48,224 bases of DNA from NCBI RefSeq assembly GCF_000308855.1, contig NZ_BAGM01000045.1, positions 1-48,224 of the forward strand, in the 5' to 3' direction. Positions 1 through 6,893 of this stretch are shown here, in pieces. Both the position numbers and the translations under genes were made by a program. The notes beneath the pieces were generated by a model, which was given only the letters and a program-made list of their open reading frames with translations, ran no database searches and had not been told where the DNA came from. Numbering within the stretch: position 1 is the stretch's first letter; each line of letters opens with the position of its first letter. The DNA is from Nocardia veterana NBRC 100344. GTDB lineage: Bacteria > Actinomycetota > Actinomycetes > Mycobacteriales > Mycobacteriaceae.

Positions 1-38
1 GCTCCGGCCCGCCCGGGTCGGTGCGGCGCCGGCGGCCG

Positions 39-644
39 TCAGTCGGCCAGGTCGGCAACGGTCGGTGCGATCCGGCCGAACAGATCACCGACGGTGGTCA
101 GGGCGCTGGTGTGCAGGACGTTCGCGGGCACCGTGGTGCCGTCCGGGGCGGCGAGGGGGCGGGTGGCACATGCTTCGGCGACGACGGTCGGGTGGTAGCC
201 GTGGTTGAACGCACCCTGTGCGGTGAAAGTCACGCACATGTGGGTCATGAAACCGGCCAGCACCAGCTCCGGGCCGGCGGCCACGCGCCTCAGGGTGTCG
301 TGCAGGTCGGTCCGGTGGAAGGCATCGGGAAAGGTCTTGACCACCACCGGTTCTCCGTCCACCGGGGCGACCTCGTCGATGATGGCGCCGACCTCGGAGC
401 GGATGTCGTAGGGCGTACCCGGGCCGCCGTCGTTGACGACGTGCACGATCGGCCGGTGCAGCGCGCGCGCCGCGCGCAGCAGCCGGGCGCCGGCCGCGAC
501 CGCCGTGCCCGCATCGGGTAGGGCCATCACGCCCGAGCGATAGGTGTTCTGGAAATCGATCAGGACGAGGGTCGCCTCGGCGAGGCGGGGCAGTCGCTGG
601 TCGAGTCCGACGATCCGCCGCAGGGGAGTGGAGACGGTGGTCAT
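39..644 (-). CDS. Isochorismatase-family cysteine hydrolase
   Basis: The product has 201 residues, normal for the isochorismatase-like hydrolase family, whose members cut amide or ester bonds with a cysteine nucleophile. The expected triad is visible: Asp30 in VLIDFQN, Lys103 in VVKTFPDAF and Cys137 in GFMTHMCVTFTA. The ATG at 644 is preferred because AGAAGGA lies just upstream; the frame stays open further upstream but that part does not look like this family. A GlxA-type regulator lies upstream on the same strand, a pairing common for such hydrolases, so the regulator may control it. The substrate cannot be read from sequence; true isochorismatase (EntB-like) activity is not supported because no siderophore genes are nearby. 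Confidence 0.9.
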   Translation of the reverse strand: MTTVSTPLRRIVGLDQRLPRLAEATLVLIDFQNTYRSGVMALPDAGTAVAAGARLLRAARALHRPIVHVVNDGGPGTPYDIRSEVGAIIDEVAPVDGEPVVVKTFPDAFHRTDLHDTLRRVAAGPELVLAGFMTHMCVTFTAQGAFNHGYHPTVVAEACATRPLAAPDGTTVPANVLHTSALTTVGDLFGRIAPTVADLAD

Positions 645-778
645 GGTGTCCTTCTTTCTTTGTGCGGCAACGGTTTCCGGATCGGCAACCGTGGCTACGG
701 GTGGTACGTGGGTGTTTTCGGGCAGGCGCCGGTGCCGGGCCGGACACAGGGTCCGGCTCGGTCGACAGCGGGATCGGA

Positions 779-1762
779 TCAGGCGGTGGTGCGGAACCGC
801 CTGCGGTAGGCACCCGGACCGGTGCCGAGGCGACGCAGGAATGCGCGGTGCAGGGTTTCGACCGAGCCGAGGCCCGCGTCCCGCGCGACCCGGGTCAGCG
901 GCAGATCGCTGGTCTCCAGCAGTCGCCTGGCGGCCTCGACCCGTGCGGCCTCGACATAGGCCGCCACGGTGAGCCCCATCTCCTGCCGGAACACCCGGGT
1001 GAAATGCCGCTCGCTCAGGCACATTCGGTGCGCCAGCGCGGCCGCCGACAGATCGGCGTCGAGATTCTCCGCGATATAGGTGCGCAATTCGTCGATATCG
1101 CGCCGGGCCGGCGCGGGCCGGCTCAGCGGCACACTGAACTGGCTCTGTCCGCCCTGCCGGCGCAGATAGACGACGAGTTGCCGGGCCACCGCCAGGGCCA
1201 GTTCCTCACCATGGTCCTCGGCGACCAGGGCCATCGCGAGATCGAGGCAGGCGCTGATGCCCGCACCGGTCCACACCCGGCCCGACCGCACGAAGATCGG
1301 ATCCGGATCCACCGTGATGGTGGGGTGATCGGCGGCCAGTTGGTCCGCGGTCGACCAGTGGGTGGTGGCCGTCTTACCGTCGAGGAGCCCGGCGGCGGCC
1401 AGCAGATGCGCACCGACGCAGACCGAGGCGATCCGCCCGGTGCGCGGCGCGACCGCCCGCAGCCAGCGCACCACTTCGTCGTCCACCCGGGCGACCGGGC
1501 CGGACGGACCGGCGTCGACCGCGCCCGGGACGATGAGAGTGTCGATGCCCGTGTCGATGTCGTCGAAGGCCAGGTCGGGGAGCACCCGGACCCCGGCCGC
1601 GGTGCGCACCGCCTCGCGATCCGGTCCGGCCAGCAGCACCTCGTAGTCGGCCGTGCCCCGTCCCTCCCGGTTGGCCAGTGCGAACACCTCCGCCGGACCG
1701 GTGACGTCGAGCAGGTCCACATCCGGAAAGGCCGCGACCACCACGCGATGCTTCGATGACAT
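779..1762 (-). CDS. GlxA-family transcriptional regulator (DJ-1/PfpI plus AraC HTH)
   Basis: The predicted protein has 327 residues. The N-terminal ~180 residues form a DJ-1/PfpI-like domain (VVVAAFPDVDLLDVTGPAEVF start, SVCVGAHLLAAAGLL elbow), and the C-terminal ~100 residues hold an AraC-type double helix-turn-helix (AHRMCLSERHFTRVFRQEMG, then SVETLHRAFLRRLG). This is the standard GlxA layout, in which the amidotransferase-like domain probably senses a small molecule and has no known enzyme role. A second ATG nine bases upstream (1771) could also serve; GGAGG lies only one base before the ATG at 1762, so the exact start is uncertain. It sits between an MFS pump gene and a cysteine hydrolase gene on the same strand and may regulate both. 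Confidence 0.88.
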   Translation of the reverse strand: MSSKHRVVVAAFPDVDLLDVTGPAEVFALANREGRGTADYEVLLAGPDREAVRTAAGVRVLPDLAFDDIDTGIDTLIVPGAVDAGPSGPVARVDDEVVRWLRAVAPRTGRIASVCVGAHLLAAAGLLDGKTATTHWSTADQLAADHPTITVDPDPIFVRSGRVWTGAGISACLDLAMALVAEDHGEELALAVARQLVVYLRRQGGQSQFSVPLSRPAPARRDIDELRTYIAENLDADLSAAALAHRMCLSERHFTRVFRQEMGLTVAAYVEAARVEAARRLLETSDLPLTRVARDAGLGSVETLHRAFLRRLGTGPGAYRRRFRTTA

Positions 1763-1806
1763 GCCTCCCATCCTGTGGGGTGTCCGGTGGTGGCCGCAAC
1801 GACAGA

Positions 1807-3216
1807 TCACTGTCGGATCCGGTCATTCCGCTCGTGGAAGGCCCACCCGGCTCCTGCGGCGAGCAGCCCCATGGCGACCATGTACAGCCAGCCGGCCCGG
1901 AAATCGGACAGACCGTAGCCACCGGTCCGGGCGAGGATCGCGGTGAGGACGGCGACGCCGAGCGCCGAACTGGTCTGGCGCGCCATCATCAATGTGCCCG
2001 AACCCAGCGACAATTGCTCCGGCGGCAGCAGTGCGGAAGCGCCGAACAGGGGCGGTTGCAGCAGGGCGGTACTGATGCCGGCGAGTACGGCACCGGGCAG
2101 GAAGACCGTCGCGTAGCTCGCGCCGGTACCGCACAGCGCGGTCCACCACCCCGCACCCGCCGCGATCGCCAGACCGCCGAGTGCCGCCGAGGCCCGCGCG
2201 CCGATCCGCGCCACGACACGACCGGACAGCGGCGACACGAGCAGGCAGCTGATCGGGATCGGCGCGATGCCCAGGCTGGCTCGAAGTTCGGAATAGTGCC
2301 ACTGCGCGGTGAGGAACAGGGTGCCCGACAGCAGCAGGGCGGCGAAGGCCAGGTAGTAGCAGAAGACCCCCAGCGTGGCGATGCGAAACATGCGGTGCCG
2401 CAGCACGACCGGGCTCACCACGGGATCCGGATGGCGCCGCACGTGATAGCCGAAGGCCAGCGTCAGGGCCACCGCGCCCGCGAGGGTCGTGAGTGTGGCC
2501 GCGGAGCCGTAGCCCCAGGCCGCGGCCTGGACGAACACCGTGGTCAAGGCCGCGGTCGCCCCGAGAATCAGGGCGGCGCCGAGGAGATCGAGCCGCCGCC
2601 GAATCCGGGCGCGGATATCCGGCAACACCCGCAGCCCGAAGCCGAAGGCCGCGATCGTGATCGGAACGTTCAGCCAGAAGATCCACCGCCAGCCCAGTTC
2701 GAGCAACAGCCCGCCGATCACCGGGCCACTGCTGGCGCCCGCGGCGGCGATCGCCGTCCAGATCCCCATCACCGTGGCGTGTTCGCGCGGATCGAAACAC
2801 GGCAGCACGAGGCCCAGCCCGGTGGGGACGAGCAGTGCCGCGGCGGCCGCCTGCAGAATTCGGGCGGCGATCAGGATCGACAGCGTCGGCGCCAGTGCGC
2901 ATCCGACCGATGCCAGGCCGAAAAGCGCTGTGCCGAGGAGGAATCCGCGGCGGCGGCCGGTGTCGTCGGCCAGCCGCCCGGCCGGTACCAGCAGTGCGGC
3001 CATCACGATCGTGTAGGCGTTGAGTACCCAGGACACCGAGCTCGCGGAGGCACCCCGGAACGCATGTTCCAGGGTGGGGAAGGCGACGGTGACCGCGAAC
3101 AGATCGAGGATTGCCAGGTATTGCGCGACGCTTGCCACCGCGAGGACCCGCCAGCGTCGGGGTGAGCCGACGAGAGTGGCCGGGTCGGCCGACCGGAGAC
3201 TGTCCGTGATTGTCAT
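1807..3216 (-). CDS. MFS drug-efflux-type transporter (DHA2/EmrB-QacA like)
   Basis: A 469-residue integral membrane protein with the features of the major facilitator superfamily: a first helix with LDLFAVTVAFPTLE (the D-x-T/V-x-V-N-x-A-L-P-like motif of drug antiporters), WVLNAYTIVMAALLVPAGRLADDTGRRR (motif A in loop 2-3) and ASSGPVIGGLLLELGWRWIFWLNVPI (antiporter motif C region). About 14 hydrophobic segments can be counted, as in the DHA2 group. No clear Shine-Dalgarno is seen before the ATG. It is transcribed away from a GlxA-type regulator across 72 bases that contain a perfect palindrome, so proton-driven export of the regulator's ligand is a reasonable inference. The substrate is unknown. 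Confidence 0.9.
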   Translation of the reverse strand: MTITDSLRSADPATLVGSPRRWRVLAVASVAQYLAILDLFAVTVAFPTLEHAFRGASASSVSWVLNAYTIVMAALLVPAGRLADDTGRRRGFLLGTALFGLASVGCALAPTLSILIAARILQAAAAALLVPTGLGLVLPCFDPREHATVMGIWTAIAAAGASSGPVIGGLLLELGWRWIFWLNVPITIAAFGFGLRVLPDIRARIRRRLDLLGAALILGATAALTTVFVQAAAWGYGSAATLTTLAGAVALTLAFGYHVRRHPDPVVSPVVLRHRMFRIATLGVFCYYLAFAALLLSGTLFLTAQWHYSELRASLGIAPIPISCLLVSPLSGRVVARIGARASAALGGLAIAAGAGWWTALCGTGASYATVFLPGAVLAGISTALLQPPLFGASALLPPEQLSLGSGTLMMARQTSSALGVAVLTAILARTGGYGLSDFRAGWLYMVAMGLLAAGAGWAFHERNDRIRQ

Positions 3217-3253
3217 ACCAGCAACTATTCAGTCGCGAACCACCAACGTTCGA

Positions 3254-3269
3254 GTGGCAGAACTGCCAC
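3254..3269. promoter_or_regulatory. Perfect 16-bp palindrome in divergent promoter
   Basis: GTGGCAG-AA-CTGCCAC is a perfect inverted repeat with 7-base arms, midway between the MFS pump and the GlxA-type regulator. It lies about 20-35 bases before the regulator start, where a repressor or autoregulator would sit. Binding by the adjacent regulator is an inference. Confidence 0.5.
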
Positions 3270-3275
3270 CATGCG

Positions 3276-3281
3276 CTAGAT
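3276..3281 (+). promoter_or_regulatory. Candidate -10 box of a leaderless transcript
   Basis: TAGATT ends 7 bases before the ATG at 3289, and no Shine-Dalgarno precedes that ATG. This spacing places the transcription start at or next to the start codon, as in leaderless mRNAs common in this order. No good -35 box was identified. Confidence 0.4.
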
Positions 3282-3288
3282 TTTCGAC

Positions 3289-4308
3289 ATGACAGTGGAA
3301 TCGCCGGCGGAACCGGGACGACCCCCGACGGTGGCCGTCGCCGTGGCCCCGGGCCAACCGGTGTTCGAGGTCGCCATCCCGTATCAGGTCTTCTTCGAAC
3401 CGCCGGTCGGTGTCGAGGCCGAGCACTGGTACCGATTGCGCATGTGCGGGCCGCGTGGCACTCGCCATGCGACACTGCGGGATCCGTTCGTCACGCTGAC
3501 CGACTACGACTACGACGACCTGATCGCCGCCGATACGGTGGTGGTCCCCGCGACCCCGGACGTCCGCGTGGATCCGCCCGCCGACCTGGTCGAGGCGGTC
3601 CGCGCCGCCTACGACGCCGGTGCCCGGATCGCCGCACTGTGTTCCGGCGCCTTCGTGCTCGCCGCCGCCGGACTGCTGGACGGTCGACGGATGACCACGC
3701 ACTGGAAGCATGTGCCCGTGCTGCTGGAGCGCTATCCGCACCTGGATGTCGATGCGAGCGTGCTCTACATCGACGACGGGCAGATCCTCACCAGCGCCGG
3801 CACCATGGCGGGTATGGATCTGTGTATCCACATGATCCGCAAGGATCTCGGCGCCCGCGTGGCCAACGCCGCGGCACGGGCACTGGTGGTGCCGCCGCAT
3901 CGCGCGGGCGGGCAGGCCCAGTACGTGCCGACCCCGGTCCCGGCCGGCGCGACCGATCCCGGCCTGGCCGCCACCCTGCAGTGGGCGCTCGCCCGCCTGG
4001 ACACCGTCCTCACCATCGGTGACCTGGCCCGCCACAGCGGTCTGAGCGAACGCACCCTGGCCCGTCGCTTCCACGCCGAACTGGGGACGTCGCCGCTGCG
4101 CTGGCTGCTGTCCCAGCGCATCATCCGCGCGCGGGAGTTGCTGGAGACCACGGACCTCGCGGTCGATCTCGTCGCCCAGCGTTGCGGTCTGGGGAGCGCG
4201 GCGAATCTGCGCGCGCACTTCGGCCGCGAGGTGGGAATCGCCCCCAGCGAGTACCGGCGGTCGCATCGCAGCAGCCGCCACGAGGTCGTCTTGGACACCT
4301 CGGCGTAG
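3289..4308 (+). CDS. GlxA-family transcriptional regulator (second copy)
   Basis: The product has 339 residues with the same layout as the regulator at 779-1762: an N-terminal DJ-1/PfpI-like domain (VAVAVAPGQPVFEVAIPYQVFFEP, elbow IAALCSGAFVLAAAGLLDGRRMTTHW) and a C-terminal AraC HTH (LARHSGLSERTLARRFHAELG, then LGSAANLRAHFGREVG). The two regulators are clearly diverged paralogues. The elbow cysteine in ALCSGAF is present, as in many GlxA proteins, but catalysis is not implied. It is divergent from the MFS pump and ends 20 bases before the convergent flavoprotein gene. The start lacks a ribosome binding site and looks leaderless. Confidence 0.9.
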   Translation: MTVESPAEPGRPPTVAVAVAPGQPVFEVAIPYQVFFEPPVGVEAEHWYRLRMCGPRGTRHATLRDPFVTLTDYDYDDLIAADTVVVPATPDVRVDPPADLVEAVRAAYDAGARIAALCSGAFVLAAAGLLDGRRMTTHWKHVPVLLERYPHLDVDASVLYIDDGQILTSAGTMAGMDLCIHMIRKDLGARVANAAARALVVPPHRAGGQAQYVPTPVPAGATDPGLAATLQWALARLDTVLTIGDLARHSGLSERTLARRFHAELGTSPLRWLLSQRIIRARELLETTDLAVDLVAQRCGLGSAANLRAHFGREVGIAPSEYRRSHRSSRHEVVLDTSA

Positions 4309-4328
4309 CGGCGCTCGGCGGGCACGGC

Positions 4329-5807
4329 TCAATGTGGCTGTGCGGCAGCCCTTCCCGCGCGGCGCCCGAAGAAGGTGCCGTCGCCCAGCGAGGTTCCGCT
4401 GATGTAACCGAGTCCGTGCAGGTTGACCGCGGCGCGGCCGGCCGCGAAGAGGCCGGGGATGGGTGTCGCGTCGAGGTCGAGCACCCGGCCCTGCCGGTCG
4501 GTGTGCAAGCCCCCGAGGGTGAAGACCGAGGCGCCGGTACCGCGCCGGTCGCCGCTCTCGGCGGGCGGCCGGATGCCCGCGCGCACGTCCACGGCGGCCA
4601 ACGGGGAGCGCAACGGACGCAGCCAGCGGGCGGCCTTGTGCTGATCGGGATCGGTTCCGCCGGCGGCGAATTCGTTGTATCGCCGCAGTGTCGCGTCCAA
4701 CGCGCCGGGCGGCAGGCCCATCGCGGCACCCAGTTCCTCGGCGGTGTCGGCGACATGGGTGGGCCGGACCCCCCATCGTTGCTGTTCCGGAACGGCCTCG
4801 AAGGCCTCCTCGTCGAGGACCACCCACACCCGCATCCCCTGGGTGAACAGTGCCGCCTGCCCGATCCGGCCGGGGTAGGTGTCCTCGTTGACGAATCGAA
4901 CGCCCTTGTCGTTCACCACGATTCCGCGCGCCGCCAGGCCGGGGATCAGCGAGATACCGACCTGGCCGGTCGCCATGTGGCGCACGGCGGCACCCGCCGC
5001 CTGGGCCATCCGGATCCCGCTGCCGTCGTCGGTCCCGGCGCTGACCTTGGTGTGGCCCAGCAGCAGGGGAGCGTGCGCGGCCAGCATCTCGTCGTTGTCG
5101 ACGAATCCGCCGGTGGTGAGCACACAGCCGCGCCGCACCCGGATCGTCGACTCCCGGCCGTACCGCCGGGCCACCACACCGGTGATCGCGCCGTCGTCGG
5201 TGCGGATCAGCGTGGTCGCGCAGGTATCGAAAAGCGTGCGCACGCCGGCGGATTCGACCGCGTCGGTCAGGCACTGCATCAGCAACCGGCCCCCGAAGTC
5301 GTTGGCGGTCGGCCGGTGCCCGCGCGGCGCCGGGCGGGCGATCTCGGTGAACGGCCAACTGTTCTCCCCGAGCCACATCAGTCCGTCGTCGGTCGGCGGC
5401 ACCCAGGCGGGCGCATCCCACAGCGACGGCTTGAACGGGACGCCGCGGTCGACGAGCCAGTGGAAATGCTCGACGCTGTGTTCGCAGTAGTCGGCGATCT
5501 TGTCCGCATCGGCCCCCGGGCCGAGCGCGGCGTTCAGGTACGCGGCCATGTCCTCCGGGGTGTCGTCGAAGCCGCAGGCACGCTGGATGGGCGTGCCACC
5601 GCCGAGATAGATCTCGCCGCCCGACATCGCCGAGGAACCGCCCGGGCCGCCCGCCCGATCGAGGACGAGGACGCGGGCTCCGGCCCGCGCGGCCTCGAAA
5701 GCGGCTGCGGCACCGGCGCATCCGTAACCGACCACCAGCACATCGGTGTCGAGGTCGTAATGGGTGATCTCGCGCGCCGAGCGGGGCGCGACGGCGTGAA
5801 CCGGCAT
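4329..5807 (-). CDS. FAD-binding oxidoreductase, 3-ketosteroid Delta1-dehydrogenase-like
   Basis: A 492-residue flavoprotein of the succinate dehydrogenase/fumarate reductase flavoprotein superfamily. The dinucleotide-binding motif GYGCAG is at residues 27-32, followed by the beta-2 end VLVLDR. The C-terminal FAD motif GLFAAGRAAVNLHGLGYISG is followed by TSLGDGTFFGRRAG. KstD enzymes have the same architecture with a catalytic Tyr in a Y-x-G-x-G context; here Tyr468 in GYISGTSLG is a candidate equivalent. Given KshAB and Hsa-type enzymes further along, Delta1-dehydrogenation of a steroid or related cyclic ketone is a plausible role, but other substrates of this family are equally possible. Its ATG is 57 bases after the stop of the phosphatase gene on the same strand, with a hairpin between them. 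Confidence 0.85.
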   Translation of the reverse strand: MPVHAVAPRSAREITHYDLDTDVLVVGYGCAGAAAAFEAARAGARVLVLDRAGGPGGSSAMSGGEIYLGGGTPIQRACGFDDTPEDMAAYLNAALGPGADADKIADYCEHSVEHFHWLVDRGVPFKPSLWDAPAWVPPTDDGLMWLGENSWPFTEIARPAPRGHRPTANDFGGRLLMQCLTDAVESAGVRTLFDTCATTLIRTDDGAITGVVARRYGRESTIRVRRGCVLTTGGFVDNDEMLAAHAPLLLGHTKVSAGTDDGSGIRMAQAAGAAVRHMATGQVGISLIPGLAARGIVVNDKGVRFVNEDTYPGRIGQAALFTQGMRVWVVLDEEAFEAVPEQQRWGVRPTHVADTAEELGAAMGLPPGALDATLRRYNEFAAGGTDPDQHKAARWLRPLRSPLAAVDVRAGIRPPAESGDRRGTGASVFTLGGLHTDRQGRVLDLDATPIPGLFAAGRAAVNLHGLGYISGTSLGDGTFFGRRAGRAAAQPH

Positions 5808-5824
5808 GGTTCCTCTCTCGTCGG

Positions 5825-5858
5825 CGGTACGCCGCGCCCGATCGGACGCGGCGTACCG
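5825..5858 (-). terminator. Hairpin downstream of the phosphatase gene
   Basis: CGGTACGCCGCG and CGCGGCGTACCG form a perfect 12-bp stem with a 10-base loop, seven bases past the phosphatase stop on the minus strand. There is no T-run, which is usual for high-GC actinomycete terminators. It would separate the phosphatase from the downstream flavoprotein gene. Confidence 0.55.
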
Positions 5859-5864
5859 GTGTGG

Positions 5865-6797
5865 TCAGCGTCCGGGCTTGTCCAGCAACTTGGTCTTCAG
5901 CGCGTCGACCGTCGCGGCGTCGACACCCAGCCCGTCGGACAGGAACCGGTCGAAGGATCCGTAGGACTGGCGTACCTGGTCGAAGGAGGCGTCCAGATAG
6001 TCGGCCTGTACGCCGAGGATCGGGTCGAACAGCGCCGGATCCTGGACCAGCCCCCGCTGCACCAGGGCATCCATCTGCGCCTTGTTGCTCGCGGCCAGAT
6101 AGTCGTTGGAGGCCAGATAGTCCTTGTAGATCTGCCCCTTCGGCACCCCGAGCGCCGACATCAGGATCGCGGTCATCCAGCCGGTGCGGTCCTTACCCGA
6201 CGTGCAGTGGTAGAGCACCGCGTCGGGCGAGCCGGCGATGGTCTGCACCGCCGCGGCGAACTGGGCCCGGGCCGCGTCGTCGGTGACCAGCCAGCGGTAG
6301 TAGTCGCGCATGATCTGCGCGGCCTTGCCGTTGCCCAGCTGGTCCTGCTGGGCCTGCGGGCCACCGGCGATGACGCCGGACACCATGAGATAGAAGTCGT
6401 TGCTCGGGTTCCAGACCGACTGTGCGCTGTAGGGGATCGACGGCGGCAGCTGATCGGGGGCGGCCTTCATCTCGTTCGGGCTGCGGAAGTCGATGATCTT
6501 GCCGATCCCCAGCGAGGTCAGCTTCTGCTGATCGGCCGGCGAGAGGCGATTGAGCGCATCGGACCGATAGACCACGCCGAAACGGATCTTGCCGCCGCCG
6601 TGTTGGGTCGGATAGCCGCCGATATCGCGCGCATTGGGCGCGGAGATACCCAGCGACTGCTGCTGGTCCGAGGTCGCCGGTGCGGTGTGGACCAGCGGTG
6701 GGGCGGCGAAGGCGGGGGTGGTCGCCGCGGGCAGAACGGCGATGAGCGCGGCGGCCAGACCGGCCACCGATCCCCGCAGGACATGCGAAATCGGCAC
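5865..6797 (-). CDS. Secreted tyrosine/lipid phosphatase, MptpB-like
   Basis: A 310-residue protein from the GTG at 6797, chosen because AGGAAAGGA lies nine bases upstream; an in-frame ATG at 6830 would add 11 residues. An N-terminal signal peptide is clear (VLRGSVAGLAAALIAVLPAATTPAFAAP). The phosphatase signature HCTSGKDRTG places the nucleophile at Cys198 and the phosphate-binding Arg at 204. The lysine and aspartate inside this loop are the mark of the MptpB/LipA group of atypical tyrosine phosphatases, some of which also act on phosphoinositides. NARDIGGYPT near the N-terminus is another family hallmark. MptpB is a secreted effector in tuberculosis; whether this homologue has any host role is unknown. 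Confidence 0.9.
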   Translation of the reverse strand: MPISHVLRGSVAGLAAALIAVLPAATTPAFAAPPLVHTAPATSDQQQSLGISAPNARDIGGYPTQHGGGKIRFGVVYRSDALNRLSPADQQKLTSLGIGKIIDFRSPNEMKAAPDQLPPSIPYSAQSVWNPSNDFYLMVSGVIAGGPQAQQDQLGNGKAAQIMRDYYRWLVTDDAARAQFAAAVQTIAGSPDAVLYHCTSGKDRTGWMTAILMSALGVPKGQIYKDYLASNDYLAASNKAQMDALVQRGLVQDPALFDPILGVQADYLDASFDQVRQSYGSFDRFLSDGLGVDAATVDALKTKLLDKPGR

Positions 6798-6849
6798 GAG
6801 TGGTGTTCCTTTCCTCGAGGTCCGCCGCATCGTGGACGGACCGCGTCAC

Positions 6850-6872
6850 ACGCCGCGATGACGATGCGGCGT
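6850..6872 (-). terminator. Hairpin downstream of the epimerase-fusion gene
   Basis: ACGCCGC and GCGGCGT pair over 7 bases with a nine-base loop, 21 bases past the minus-strand stop at 6894. There is no T-run; it is a modest terminator candidate. Confidence 0.35.
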
Positions 6873-6893
6873 CGATCTCGGCAGCCGGCGGTA

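Noticed and set aside
39..644. True isochorismatase for siderophore synthesis
   Set aside because: No carrier-protein domain and no siderophore genes nearby; only the general hydrolase family is supported.
1756..3165. A 469-codon open frame on the plus strand opposite the MFS pump
   Set aside because: It is rich in Arg, Gly, Gln and Asp with no family pattern, and mirrors a clear MFS gene. High GC makes such frames common.
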